Part shown: positions 36,202 through 45,670 of the stretch, piece after piece
Position numbering within the stretch: position 1 is the first letter of the stretch
Layout: the number at the start of each line of letters is the position of its first letter
Source of the DNA: a virus
Virus record (IMG/VR): IMGVR_UViG_3300017917_001030
Location: 1-64,000 of that record
Length of the DNA stretch: 64,000 nt
Strand: one strand, 5' to 3'
Program-made: the position numbers and the translations under genes
Notes under the pieces: generated by a model
The model's input: only the letters and a program-made list of their open reading frames with translations
What the model was told of the DNA's origin: nothing
Database searches by the model: none

Positions 36202-36234
36202 TAATTTGTTCACACACCCACAGGAGTTTACATT

Positions 36235-37389
36235 ATGAAATCGACTATTGACAAAGCAGCTCTGATCGCCACTCTTAAAGACAAGTTTGGCACATCTGTT
36301 AAACGTAAAGATGTTCTGACCTATGTTAAAGAAAAGAACATGCCGATTCCCAATTGGCTAATTAATGGTGCAGAGTATAAATCTGGTATTCGTGGTATTA
36401 TTAATCTTGGAAGTACAGTTATGCCTACAGAAGAAACACCTGCGCCCGTAATCAATGCCCAGGTATTGCAGATTGAGCCGCTTCGTCAAAAGAAACTTCT
36501 TGCAGAAGTCGGTGATCTAATTCCGGCGAAAGATGCACATTATGTTCCTTTCGGGTTTTACCGTGATCTGGAATCTATTATCAACTCGAAAGTGTTCTAC
36601 CCGGTGTTTATCACTGGTCTTACGGGTAACGGTAAGACTACAATGGTCGAACAAGTTTGCGCTAAACTGAAGCGAGAATGTATTCGTGTGAACGTTTCTA
36701 TTGAAACTGACGAAGACGATTTGGTCGGCGGTCGAACTCTGATTGATGGCAACATCACATTCCAAGAAGGCCCAGTCCTTTTGGCAATGCGTCGAGGTGC
36801 TGTTCTGCTGATTGACGAGATCGATCGTGGTAGCAACAAACTAATGTGTATTCAAGGTATTCTTGAAGGCAAGCCTTTCTTCAATAAAAAGACAGGCGAC
36901 GTTATCAACCCCGCTCCTGGTTTTACTGTTATTGCTACAGCAAACACTAAAGGTCAAGGTTCGGATAGCGGCAAGTATATTGCAGCACAAATTTTGGATG
37001 AGGCGTTCCTTGAGCGTTTCCCAATTACTGTTGAACAAGAATATCCCACATCTAAGATCGAGCGCAAGATTGTTATCAATAACATGAAAGCTCATAACTG
37101 CGTGGATGAGGATTTTGCAGACAAGCTTGTTAAATGGGCAGAGGTTATTCGCAAGACCTATATGGAAGAAGCGATCGATGAAATGATCTCGACTCGACGT
37201 CTTGTTCATATTGTTCGAGCATTTGCTATGTTCAAAGATCAAAAGAAAGCTATTGAACTTTGTATTAACCGCTTTGATGCAGATACAAAGAACGCATTCC
37301 TTGATCTTTACAAGAAGCTGGAAGAACCTGCTCCGACTCAGGATACAGTACAGCCTTCACCGAATGAAGACAAAGAAATCGAATTCTAA
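36235..37389 (+). CDS. CobS-like MoxR-family AAA+ ATPase
   Basis: 384 residues. An N-terminal helical domain of about 60 residues (KDKFGTSVKRKDVLTYVKEKNMPIP) precedes the AAA+ module. Walker A is GLTGNGKTT (128-136), Walker B is VLLIDEID, sensor-1 lies in TVIATANTKGQG, and the arginine-finger region is around LDEAFLERFPIT. MoxR ATPases work with VWA proteins as chaperone-like machines. CobS genes are a hallmark of T4-like cyanophages, where the cobalamin role remains unproven. A caggag RBS lies upstream. Confidence 0.9.
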   Translation: MKSTIDKAALIATLKDKFGTSVKRKDVLTYVKEKNMPIPNWLINGAEYKSGIRGIINLGSTVMPTEETPAPVINAQVLQIEPLRQKKLLAEVGDLIPAKDAHYVPFGFYRDLESIINSKVFYPVFITGLTGNGKTTMVEQVCAKLKRECIRVNVSIETDEDDLVGGRTLIDGNITFQEGPVLLAMRRGAVLLIDEIDRGSNKLMCIQGILEGKPFFNKKTGDVINPAPGFTVIATANTKGQGSDSGKYIAAQILDEAFLERFPITVEQEYPTSKIERKIVINNMKAHNCVDEDFADKLVKWAEVIRKTYMEEAIDEMISTRRLVHIVRAFAMFKDQKKAIELCINRFDADTKNAFLDLYKKLEEPAPTQDTVQPSPNEDKEIEF

Positions 37390-37405
37390 ATTTTTTATTT
37401 TATTC

Positions 37406-37428
37406 AAAGGGCGCCCAGCGCCCTTTTT
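37406..37428 (+). terminator. Rho-independent terminator after cobS
   Basis: A 9-bp perfect stem AAAGGGCGC (37406-37414) / GCGCCCTTT (37418-37426), CCA loop, followed by TT. It closes the sigma70-driven cobT-cobS unit, 16 bases after the stop. Confidence 0.92.
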
Positions 37429-37443
37429 CCTGTTTCTATAGGC

Positions 37444-37451
37444 TATAAATA
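37444..37451 (+). promoter_or_regulatory. Late-type promoter of the glycan locus
   Basis: Exact TATAAATA, 16 bases after the cobS terminator and 35 bases before the gmd ATG. It is the only late box seen between here and 56919, so it probably drives the whole 16-kb glycan locus. Confidence 0.7.
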
Positions 37452-37486
37452 ATTTAGATATTATAATTACATAATAAGGAACTGAA

Positions 37487-38494
37487 ATGAAAACAGCATT
37501 AATTACTGGTATCACTGGACAAGATGGTTCTTATCTAGCAGAACTATTATTGGAAAAAGGTTATAAGGTACATGGTATTATTCGAAGAAGCTCTTCAATC
37601 AATACCAAGCGCATTGACCACATCTACAACAATCCAAATCTAAAACTACATTATGGCGATGTGACCGACTCTTTATCACTAATGAATGTGATAAAGAAAC
37701 ATAAACCCGACGAAATCTATAACCTTGCGGCGCAAAGTCACGTTGCTGTTTCTTTTGAAACGCCTGAGTACACTGCTATGGTTGATGCTTTAGGCACGCT
37801 AAAAATTCTAGAAGCAGTTAGACTTTTGGATATGCAGGATAGTGTTAAAATTTATCAAGCATCTACTTCGGAACTATATGGACTCGTACAAGAAATTCCT
37901 CAAAAAGAAACAACACCATTTTATCCTCGATCTCCTTATGGTGTGGCTAAATTATATGGCTATTGGATCGTCAAGAACTATCGTGAAGCCTACAATATGT
38001 TTGCTTGCTCTGGTATTCTTTTTAACCACGAGTCCCCTCGCCGCGGACATAACTTTGTTACAAAGAAAATTGTAAATGGTTTAGAGGCAGTCAGCGCTGG
38101 TCGTCAAGATGTTCTTTTGCTAGGCAATCTTAACGCAAAGCGCGATTGGGGTCATGCTAAAGACTATGTCGAGGCAATGTGGTTAATCCTACAGCAGGAC
38201 ACTCCTGATGATTATGTGATTGCAACGGGCGAACAATATTCGGTTAAAGAGTTTGTTGAACGTTGCGCTCCTTATTATGGTTTAAAGATTCGCTGGGAAG
38301 GCGAAGGTGAAAACGAAATCGGTATCAACGAATATAACGGCAAAGTTGTTGTTCGAGTTGATAAGAAATACTTCCGACCAGCAGAAGTAGAAACATTGTT
38401 GGGCGATTCTACAAAGGCTAGAACTGTATTGGGTTGGACACCTAAATATGATTTCGACGCATTGGTTAAGGATATGTGCCTGAACTTTGAGTGA
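37487..38494 (+). CDS. gmd: GDP-mannose 4,6-dehydratase
   Basis: 335 residues. NAD(P) motif [47 protein letters not shown] and catalytic YGVAK in [12 protein letters not shown] are textbook Gmd. It makes GDP-4-keto-6-deoxymannose, the branch point to GDP-fucose and GDP-colitose. First gene behind the late promoter; aaggaac RBS. The fcl start follows 7 bases after the stop. Confidence 0.95.
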   Translation: MKTALITGITGQDGSYLAELLLEKGYKVHGIIRRSSSINTKRIDHIYNNPNLKLHYGDVTDSLSLMNVIKKHKPDEIYNLAAQSHVAVSFETPEYTAMVDALGTLKILEAVRLLDMQDSVKIYQASTSELYGLVQEIPQKETTPFYPRSPYGVAKLYGYWIVKNYREAYNMFACSGILFNHESPRRGHNFVTKKIVNGLEAVSAGRQDVLLLGNLNAKRDWGHAKDYVEAMWLILQQDTPDDYVIATGEQYSVKEFVERCAPYYGLKIRWEGEGENEIGINEYNGKVVVRVDKKYFRPAEVETLLGDSTKARTVLGWTPKYDFDALVKDMCLNFE

Positions 38495-38501
38495 GGTTTT
38501 T

Positions 38502-39437
38502 ATGGAAAAGAATAGTAAAATATTTGTTGCGGGGCATCGAGGTTTGGTCGGCTCTGCGATTGTTAAAAAGCTACAAGAAGAAGGTTATACGAATCTAGTT
38601 CTACGTACACGCAATGAATTAGATTTGCGTGACCAACGAGCAGTTAAAAACTTCTTTAGTACAGAACGTCCCGAATATGTTTTTCTAGCAGCGGCAAAAG
38701 TGGGCGGCATTAATTATAATGCAACACATTCTGCAGACTTCATCTATGATAATTTAGCTATTCAGACTAATGTCATTGATGCAGCATATCGCAATGGTTG
38801 TCAGAAACTTCTTTTTCTCGGTTCGGCGTGTATCTATCCTAAGGTAACACCGCAACCTATTAAGGAAGAATATTTGTTAACTGCTCCCCTTGAACCTACG
38901 AATGAAGGTTATGCACTAGCAAAGATTGCCGGCTTGCGTATGTGCGAATACTACAGAAAACAATATGGGTTTAATGCCATTAGCTGTATGCCCGCAAACT
39001 TGTATGGCCCAAATGATAATTTTATCCCAGAACAAGGTCACGTTATTCCCGGTATTATTACTAAAATGTACCATGCAATTGCTGGCGGCCAAGACAGTAT
39101 TGAATGTTGGGGCGACGGTACACCTACTCGAGAATTCCTATATGTAGATGATCTTGCAGATGCATGCTTTTGGTTAATGCAGAATTATAACGAAAGCCAA
39201 TTTGTTAATGTTGGAAGCGATGAAGAATATACCATTAAAGATCTAGTAGAACTTCTTAAGAAAGAAATGTGCTTCAAGGGAGACATCGTTTGGAACACTA
39301 GTAAACCTAACGGAACTCCTAGACGTAAAATGGATAACAGCAAACTAAAGGCGCTTGGTTGGTCTCCTAAAGTAAAATTTGAGGAAGGTATCAAACGTAC
39401 TATTCAGTCATTTAAGAAAGAAAAGGGGATGCTATGA
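38502..39437 (+). CDS. fcl: GDP-L-fucose synthase
   Basis: 311 residues from ATG 38502 (GAGG RBS in the gap after gmd); a TTG at 38487 would overlap gmd and is less likely. Dual epimerase-reductase giving GDP-L-fucose. Motifs: VAGHRGLVGSAIV, FLAAAKVGGINYN, GSACIYPK, catalytic YALAK in NEGYALAKIAGL and MPANLYGPNDNF. Overlaps the next gene by 4 bases. The product could be used by the GT10 transferase at 41844. Confidence 0.94.
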   Translation: MEKNSKIFVAGHRGLVGSAIVKKLQEEGYTNLVLRTRNELDLRDQRAVKNFFSTERPEYVFLAAAKVGGINYNATHSADFIYDNLAIQTNVIDAAYRNGCQKLLFLGSACIYPKVTPQPIKEEYLLTAPLEPTNEGYALAKIAGLRMCEYYRKQYGFNAISCMPANLYGPNDNFIPEQGHVIPGIITKMYHAIAGGQDSIECWGDGTPTREFLYVDDLADACFWLMQNYNESQFVNVGSDEEYTIKDLVELLKKEMCFKGDIVWNTSKPNGTPRRKMDNSKLKALGWSPKVKFEEGIKRTIQSFKKEKGML

Positions 39438-40594
39438 GATGGCCTTTGATGGGTGAGACTATCACCTTTACCGACCGCCTAAAGATGGCGCATTTTGTTT
39501 TAACTGCAAAGCGATTCACGTATGGCGAGAAGGTAAAACAGTTTGAGGATGATTGGAATAAGTGGCTAGGTTCTTCCTATTCATTGTATGTCTCATCTGG
39601 TAGTACAGCAAACTTTTTACTTGTTGCTGCAGTTATGGAAATGTATGGTCTTAAGCCTGGCGATAAAGTATTGTTGCCCGCTTGCACTTGGATGACCAAC
39701 GTAGCACCTATTATTCAACTTGGGTTAACTCCTATTTTCTGCGATGTTAATATGCAGAATTATAGTTTTGATCTAGAAGATGCTAAGTACATTAGTACAA
39801 AGCATAAGGATATTAAACTTATTTTTGTATCGCATCTATTAGGTTTTTCCGGCGACAATGAAAAGCTAAGAGAAATTTTCCCTCACGCTTATGTCATAGA
39901 TGATGTATGCGAGTCTCATGGCTGTACTGATAGAGATAATGTTAAGCGTGGCGCACATAGTCTAGGTGCAACATTTAGCTTCTATTTTGGTCATCATATG
40001 TCTACGGTTGAAGGTGGTATGGTTTCTACATACAGCCCAGAACTGTATGATCTAATGCGAATGAAGCGTAGTCATGGCCTTGCCCGTGAGTCTATGAAGT
40101 ACGACAAATATGCAGCAACATATCCTGCTATTGATAAACAATTCTTGTTTGTTACAGATGGCTATAATTTTAGAAACCATGAAATCCCAGCGGTGCTAGG
40201 TATATCGCAGTTGAAACGTTTGGATGATATGATTTTCCAACGTCGTAGAAATTATGACAAATACGTCGAGATCGTAAATTCGAGACCTGATTTATTCTAT
40301 GGTCATCAGCATGACGTTTATAATAGTAGTTTCTGTTTTCCCTTCATCTGCAAGTCCAGAGAAACTATGTTAAGAATGAAAACTGCATTTTACGATAACG
40401 GTATCGAATATAGACCAGTTGTTAGCGGTAACCTATTGGCTCAGCCATTCTTAAATGGTTATAAAATGGTAACGAAGAAAGATGTAACTAACGCAGACAT
40501 TATCCATAGTCAAGGTGTTTACATTGGTAATAATCATTTCATTAATGATAAAGATATGGAATTCTTGAAAGAAGTTGTAAAGGAAATAAAATGA
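39434..40594 (+). CDS. DegT-fold PLP enzyme, likely ColD-like 3-dehydratase
   Basis: 386 residues. The DegT/DnrJ aminotransferase fold is clear (SSGSTANFLLVAA, PACTWMTNVAPI). The position that holds the PLP lysine in aminotransferases is histidine here: FYFGHHMSTVEGGM (H187-H188). This His-for-Lys change marks GDP-4-keto-6-deoxymannose 3-dehydratase (ColD). The substrate would be the Gmd product made two genes upstream, so the pathway fits 3,6-dideoxyhexose (colitose-like) synthesis. Overlaps both neighbours by 4 bases. Confidence 0.85.
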   Translation: MRWPLMGETITFTDRLKMAHFVLTAKRFTYGEKVKQFEDDWNKWLGSSYSLYVSSGSTANFLLVAAVMEMYGLKPGDKVLLPACTWMTNVAPIIQLGLTPIFCDVNMQNYSFDLEDAKYISTKHKDIKLIFVSHLLGFSGDNEKLREIFPHAYVIDDVCESHGCTDRDNVKRGAHSLGATFSFYFGHHMSTVEGGMVSTYSPELYDLMRMKRSHGLARESMKYDKYAATYPAIDKQFLFVTDGYNFRNHEIPAVLGISQLKRLDDMIFQRRRNYDKYVEIVNSRPDLFYGHQHDVYNSSFCFPFICKSRETMLRMKTAFYDNGIEYRPVVSGNLLAQPFLNGYKMVTKKDVTNADIIHSQGVYIGNNHFINDKDMEFLKEVVKEIK

Positions 40595-40938
40595 GTCTAG
40601 GACAAAGTATTGAAGATATTATTAAACAAACAGTTGATACAGTATTGAGTAAAGGCGAAATGCCTGATACTGAATATATTGCTACAGATAACCTAGGCGA
40701 GATTATTGAGAAGCTTGCTATCATTCATATTCGTATGTGGATGTTAGAAGACGCTATTCAAGCAGCTACTTCAGATGAACAGATCGCAGAACTAAAGCGT
40801 AAATGTGATATTTGCTTCAAGGTTAAGCGTCCCAAGTTTGTTCAAGCTATTAATGTTCTTGTAGATGATGCTATTGCAAATAACAAATCTTTGAGAGAAG
40901 ATTCAGTTAAATTGTATAAGGGAATTGACAATGCCTAA
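40591..40938 (+). CDS. Small helical protein of the glycan locus
   Basis: 115 residues, all helical. The central DNLGEIIEKLAIIHIRMWMLEDAI resembles small helical proteins of unknown function often found in polysaccharide gene clusters. CDICFKVKRPKF carries two of its Cys residues. No catalytic motif. Coupled to its neighbours by overlaps of 4 and 8 bases. Confidence 0.55.
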   Translation: MSLGQSIEDIIKQTVDTVLSKGEMPDTEYIATDNLGEIIEKLAIIHIRMWMLEDAIQAATSDEQIAELKRKCDICFKVKRPKFVQAINVLVDDAIANNKSLREDSVKLYKGIDNA

Positions 40939-41857
40939 GATTGTATTCTGGAATAATTTCCATAAGGGTGATATGCACACCCAAAAAGAATTTATCAGAC
41001 AAATTGTAACTGAGCTTGAAGGATATGAGTTTGGTTACATGCATGATAATCCAGAAAAACTTCTATTAGGTCTAGGTGTACCTACACTAGGTAGCCCATC
41101 TTCGCTAAGCCCACGTGAACCTTTCTACAAAGATGAGAACGATACTTTGTATGTTAATACTTGGGTGGGGTGTTTCTGGGACATATTCTGCGAGAATGGC
41201 GGAATCAATATGAATACCTTTATCGTACAATGGACAAAGATATTCGATTTCATTAATCAGGAGTGTGGTACTAATCTTAAAATTAAGAATAGAGAAGATT
41301 ATCTACCTCGTGTTGACTATGAACAGTTTGACGTAAACAATATCAATGAGTTTTTAGCAAACAATAAAAATAAAAAAGTCTTGGTCTGCAACAACGTTCC
41401 TCAGTCGGGACAATCATTTGCCTCATCTATGGGTGAGTACATTTTGCCTTTGGCGGAAGCAGATCAAGACACCCTATTCATCTGCACGAATAAAATAGAT
41501 ACCAACGGGCTATCTAATGTGCTATTTACTGATGACATTATCAAGTGTAAGGATGGGTGTGACCTGCCTGAGATATCTTATCTAAGCAGACATTGTGATG
41601 TTATTATTGGTAAGAACTCTGGCCCATATGTATTTTGTGAGACATATGATAACTTTATGGATGAGACAAAAACATTCGTCTCGTTGAATAAGAAGCATCC
41701 AGACTTTGATACTATTAAAGAGACAATGTCTAACGGTGTAGACTATAAGTGTTCATATACTACAGTTCCTATTTTTAATATCGAATCACCTTCTGCTGAT
41801 GACTGCGAACGTGTTTATAATGCTATTGTGAAGGCACTAGGTTATGAAGAAGCTTAA
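40931..41857 (+). CDS. Unassigned glycan-locus protein, possibly GT-B-like
   Basis: 308 residues from ATG 40931; a TTG six bases upstream is in frame but lacks an advantage. It starts KIVFWNNFHKGDMHTQKEF, and has a mid-protein KKVLVCNNVPQSGQSFASSM and a late SRHCDVIIGKNSGPYVFCET. Two Rossmann-like halves and the final SGP(Y) loop recall GT9-type transferases, but I see no certain match. Position among transferases suggests sugar transfer; this is inference. Confidence 0.5.
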   Translation: MPKIVFWNNFHKGDMHTQKEFIRQIVTELEGYEFGYMHDNPEKLLLGLGVPTLGSPSSLSPREPFYKDENDTLYVNTWVGCFWDIFCENGGINMNTFIVQWTKIFDFINQECGTNLKIKNREDYLPRVDYEQFDVNNINEFLANNKNKKVLVCNNVPQSGQSFASSMGEYILPLAEADQDTLFICTNKIDTNGLSNVLFTDDIIKCKDGCDLPEISYLSRHCDVIIGKNSGPYVFCETYDNFMDETKTFVSLNKKHPDFDTIKETMSNGVDYKCSYTTVPIFNIESPSADDCERVYNAIVKALGYEEA

Positions 41858-42713
41858 GCTAGGATTTACAGATACACATCCGCATCTTGCTCAATTCTTT
41901 TATTCTATTCTTAGTTCAAGATATGATGTAGAAGTTGTTACAGAAAATTTCGACTTTCTGATTTTTGGAGATGATAATTTTGGTAACAATAATTTAAATT
42001 ATTCCAAAGATGATTGCGTAAAGATCTTCTTTACTGGTGAGAATAGACGACCAGAAAATTTTGATTGCCATTACGCGATTTCCTTCGATCATAACTTTGA
42101 ACCGTGGCATTATAGATTGCCATTATTTGTCGTTTATATGTGGGCATGGGAACATATCCATAAGATGAAGTATGACTATAACTACATCTTCAATCCCGAA
42201 ATAAAAGACAAAACAGGATTCGCTTCTTTTGTTGTCTCGAACCCTGGGTGTAAAGAACGAAATGAGTTTTTTAATATTCTAAATTCTAGAAAACCTGTTG
42301 ACAGTGGAGGCAAACTGTTTAATAATATAGGTATGACTCTAGATGGGGAACAGGCAAAGATTGATTTTCTGTCATCCAGAAAGTTTAATATTTGTTTTGA
42401 ACCCTACGCCCATCCTGGTTATGTAACAGAGAAAATCCTTCACGCATTCTATGCAGGCACTGTTCCTATTTACTGGGGTAGCGAAACTATTGCATCGGAT
42501 TTTAATCCAAACGCATTTATTAATGCATACGATTTTAGTACACTTGAAGAACTTGCCGACTATGTAATGGAAGTAGATAGTGATGATCGCTTGTATAACG
42601 AAATGGTAACACAACCTAAGTTTACATCAAATATCCCTCCCTCCTATATGTTGTTGGACAATTTTTTAAATTGGTTTGACGCCGTAGTCTATAACAAAAT
42701 TTTACAACGATGA
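41844..42713 (+). CDS. GT10 fucosyltransferase-like enzyme
   Basis: 289 residues. The alpha-1,3-fucosyltransferase signature is present: KIFFTGENRRPENFDCHYAI, FASFVVSNPGCKERNEFF and FNICFEPYAHPGYVTEKILHAF, with GTVPIYWGS right after. GT10 enzymes use GDP-fucose, which Gmd and Fcl in this operon make. Cytosolic, no membrane segment. Overlaps neighbours by 14 and 4 bases. Confidence 0.9.
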   Translation: MKKLKLGFTDTHPHLAQFFYSILSSRYDVEVVTENFDFLIFGDDNFGNNNLNYSKDDCVKIFFTGENRRPENFDCHYAISFDHNFEPWHYRLPLFVVYMWAWEHIHKMKYDYNYIFNPEIKDKTGFASFVVSNPGCKERNEFFNILNSRKPVDSGGKLFNNIGMTLDGEQAKIDFLSSRKFNICFEPYAHPGYVTEKILHAFYAGTVPIYWGSETIASDFNPNAFINAYDFSTLEELADYVMEVDSDDRLYNEMVTQPKFTSNIPPSYMLLDNFLNWFDAVVYNKILQR

Positions 42714-43423
42714 AAATACATACATTTATTTTTAATTGGCGTGGCCAATATGATAAGACTAAACAAAAAGAACAACAACTAAAAGACCTTAACATTCCTT
42801 TTACCGTTATTAATAGTGATGAAGAACACGAAGAAGATGGTTGGGAAAATATAGGCGAAGAAAGTTATTTTACTGCCCAGTTCTTAAAGGCAGTTGAAAT
42901 ATTTTCTAAAACAGATGCAGATGCACTGTTCCATATTCAAGCCGATGCCAGTTTCGATAATTGGGGCGGATTGATCTACGATGCAGAAAAATACTTTGAA
43001 GAATATAATTGGGGCATTTATGCACCCAATGTAGATTACACATGGTATGATTCTAGTCGTGTTGATCTTAATGCGCTTGAACTAGAATATCCTAACCTTA
43101 AAATGGTATCCAACACTGATTGTACTTGTTGGTTCATTCATCGAGACATTATTAAAATGGCTTACGATAGAGGCGTAGACTTCTCGCCTTATAAGATGGG
43201 TTGGAGTTTTGATATTGTTTATACTGCTTTGGCTTACATGAGTCAAAGACCAGTTCTAAGAGATTATAACTATACTATTGACCATCCGAAAGGAACCAAT
43301 TATAATACAGAACAGGCTGAAAAAGAAATGCAGGATCTTTTCTTCTCATTGCCTAACGATATTCAAATTGCATTCGCATCTATAAAAGGCGATAAGAATA
43401 ACCTATACAATTACTACAAATAA
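42710..43423 (+). CDS. GT-A-like glycosyltransferase
   Basis: 237 residues. The order KIHTFIFNWRGQYDKT (beta-alpha opening), FTVINSDEEHEED and a DxD-like site in ALFHIQADASFDN is that of a GT-A nucleotide-sugar fold. CTCWFIHRDIIK and GWSFDIVYTALAYM follow the acceptor side. Exact family and sugar unknown. It overlaps the fucosyltransferase gene by 4 bases. Confidence 0.65.
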   Translation: MKIHTFIFNWRGQYDKTKQKEQQLKDLNIPFTVINSDEEHEEDGWENIGEESYFTAQFLKAVEIFSKTDADALFHIQADASFDNWGGLIYDAEKYFEEYNWGIYAPNVDYTWYDSSRVDLNALELEYPNLKMVSNTDCTCWFIHRDIIKMAYDRGVDFSPYKMGWSFDIVYTALAYMSQRPVLRDYNYTIDHPKGTNYNTEQAEKEMQDLFFSLPNDIQIAFASIKGDKNNLYNYYK

Positions 43424-43424
43424 T

Positions 43425-44348
43425 ATGCGATATGACTTTTTCCAATTAAACGATTTACTGTCTCAGAAGTTGCAGAGCGGTGAACCGTTTTCCTGCCTGC
43501 GTATAGATAATACTGCCGGCTATGTTATGGATTGTCTGTATAAAGGAGAGCTGCCATCTAAAGAGTTCTATAATGAAAACACTTTAGTAGAGGGTGGCGT
43601 ATATCCTAACATTATGGAGTATGCGTATAATACTGTTATACCCATGACACATGCTGCAATGAAGAAATGTGATATCCTTGGCTTTGTGGATATGTCTGAA
43701 AGCATTGCACGTAATACACAATTTGTTTCTGAGTTTGGTGAGAAGCCAAACTTCTTTGGTCACAATGATATGTTGATTATGGATCCTGGTGCATTGTTAA
43801 ATGTTACGGGTCATCACTATGTTAAAACACCTTGGCCTACATATCTAAAAGGCAAAAAGGTTCTCGTCATTAGTACCCATGCAGAAACAATACAACACCA
43901 ATGGAATAATATAGATAAGATTTGGGGCGATAAGAAAGACTCCATCGTTCCATTTGACCTTGTAGGTATTATTAAATCCCCGTATCATCCTGCAATGGAC
44001 GCACGGCAATATCCTGGTTGTGATACATGGGATAAGACTGTAGACTATATTATGCAGGAAATTAGACAATATGATTTCGATGTATTGTTAACTAGTTCTA
44101 CAACATCCTCTCCTATCTATGCAGTATTAGCTGCTGAAATGGGTAAGGTTGGTATACAAACCGGAGGTGTGCTGCAACTATGGTTTGGTATTCTAGGTTA
44201 TCGTTGGTCTGTGGAAGCAAACAACGGTTATAAACCATGGGCAACAATGTATAACGAACATTGGATGTACCCTCTTGAACAAGATGAGCCGGCGAATAGA
44301 AATAAGTACGCCTTTTTAGAAACAAACTATGCTTATTGGAAACGATGA
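43425..44348 (+). CDS. Glycan-locus protein, possibly GT-D-type transferase
   Basis: 307 residues. GEPFSCLRIDNTAGYVM sits where GT-D proteins have an LRxGDGE-type motif. KVLVISTHAETIQHQ and the late IQTGGVLQLWFGILGYRW resemble a family common in bacterial polysaccharide clusters. No membrane segment. I regard a sugar-transfer role as likely but not shown. Its stop overlaps the next ATG by 4 bases. Confidence 0.5.
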   Translation: MRYDFFQLNDLLSQKLQSGEPFSCLRIDNTAGYVMDCLYKGELPSKEFYNENTLVEGGVYPNIMEYAYNTVIPMTHAAMKKCDILGFVDMSESIARNTQFVSEFGEKPNFFGHNDMLIMDPGALLNVTGHHYVKTPWPTYLKGKKVLVISTHAETIQHQWNNIDKIWGDKKDSIVPFDLVGIIKSPYHPAMDARQYPGCDTWDKTVDYIMQEIRQYDFDVLLTSSTTSSPIYAVLAAEMGKVGIQTGGVLQLWFGILGYRWSVEANNGYKPWATMYNEHWMYPLEQDEPANRNKYAFLETNYAYWKR

Positions 44349-45670
44349 ATAAACAAGATATTATTAACGGCGTAGCCGAGTATATTAGAAATAAACAACA
44401 AAATAAAACCTGGGAAGCAGGAAAAGATTTTGTTAACTATGCTGGCCCACATTTTGATGAACGTGAGATTACAGATGCAGTTTCTGTTCTTCTAGATGGT
44501 TGGTTGGTTATGGGAGATAAGTCTCTTAAATTCGAGAAAGAATTTCCTAAACAGTTTGGAAAGAATCATGGCATTCTAACTAATTCAGGATCAAGCTCTA
44601 ACCTTTTGATGATGGCTACTCTGACATCTAAGAGAGGTTATAACCTTCCTAAGGGAACAAAGGTGTTGATGCCTATTGCAGGATTCCCTACAACACTTAA
44701 TCCAACTCTACAATTAGGGTTCACACCTGTTTTTGTAGATATTGAAATTGATACACTAAATTTAAATCTGGAACAAGCAGAAGCAGCGTTAAAGCAACAT
44801 CCAGATATTAGAGTAATTACCTTTGCTCACGTATTAGGCAATCCTCCTAATATGGATAAGGTAATGGAGTTGGTTCAACGATACAATCTTATCTTTTTAG
44901 AAGATTGTTGTGATGCTTTGGGATCCACATATGACGGAAAACCTTTGGGCAGTTTTGGTGATATGGCTTCTTGTTCTTTTTATCCTGCACATCACATGAC
45001 TATGGGTGAAGGTGGCTTCGTTGCGTGTAAAGACTATGAGACAGAAGTCATTGCTAGATCTTTCAGAGAATGGGGACGTGGTTGTTATTGCGTAGGCCCA
45101 GAAGCAAATAAACTACAATGCGGATCTTGTGGTAAACGATTCAGCGAATGGATTCCTTCCATGCCGGGTGAGGTGTTCGATCATAAATATGTCTATGATG
45201 AGATCGGTTATAATCTTAAGCCTATCGAACTGCAAGGTGCGATGGGACTTGTACAATTAGAAAAATTAGAGGAAATTCATGCCTATCGTCGCCGTAATTA
45301 TCAGTTGCTATATGCTTTTTACTCTAAGTATGAGCAATTCTTCCACCTACCTAGAGCAACAGAGAAATCTGATCCTAGTTGGTTCGCCTTCCCGTTGACT
45401 CTTCGTAAGGATGCTCCTTTTACAAGAGACGAATATGTTCAATGGCTAGAACAGAATAGAATTCAGACTAGACCTTACTTTGCAGGTAACATTATGCTAC
45501 AACCTGCATATTCACATATTATGGATCAAAATGTTGCAAAGAATAATTTCCCTGTTGCAACATATGTAATGACACATACTTTCTTCCATGGAACAAGTCC
45601 TGTTATTACCCCAGAACAAATTGAATATATCGGCAAAACAGCAAGTGCATTCTTGGATTTATATGTATGA
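44345..45670 (+). CDS. RfbH/E1-like 4-keto-6-deoxyhexose 3-dehydrase (PLP, Fe-S)
   Basis: 441 residues from ATG 44345 (ATGA overlap with the upstream stop; a TTG at 44336 is in frame but less likely). The PLP-Lys is replaced by His in SFYPAHHMTMGEGGF (H216-H217), as in RfbH/E1 (CDP-6-deoxy-hexulose 3-dehydrase). Cysteines C189, C247, C249, C259 (and C262) closely follow the E1 2Fe-2S spacing C-X57-C-X-C-X7-C. DHKYVYDEIGYNLKPIELQGA is family-typical. It removes the 3-hydroxyl of a nucleotide sugar. The E3 reductase partner is not in the window. Confidence 0.9.
   Translation: MNKQDIINGVAEYIRNKQQNKTWEAGKDFVNYAGPHFDEREITDAVSVLLDGWLVMGDKSLKFEKEFPKQFGKNHGILTNSGSSSNLLMMATLTSKRGYNLPKGTKVLMPIAGFPTTLNPTLQLGFTPVFVDIEIDTLNLNLEQAEAALKQHPDIRVITFAHVLGNPPNMDKVMELVQRYNLIFLEDCCDALGSTYDGKPLGSFGDMASCSFYPAHHMTMGEGGFVACKDYETEVIARSFREWGRGCYCVGPEANKLQCGSCGKRFSEWIPSMPGEVFDHKYVYDEIGYNLKPIELQGAMGLVQLEKLEEIHAYRRRNYQLLYAFYSKYEQFFHLPRATEKSDPSWFAFPLTLRKDAPFTRDEYVQWLEQNRIQTRPYFAGNIMLQPAYSHIMDQNVAKNNFPVATYVMTHTFFHGTSPVITPEQIEYIGKTASAFLDLYV

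Noticed and set aside
34107-37389. CobT/CobS as true cobalamin biosynthesis genes
   Set aside because: No other cobalamin genes are seen and the larger protein has an HExxH domain not expected in cobaltochelatase; kept as CobT/CobS-like.
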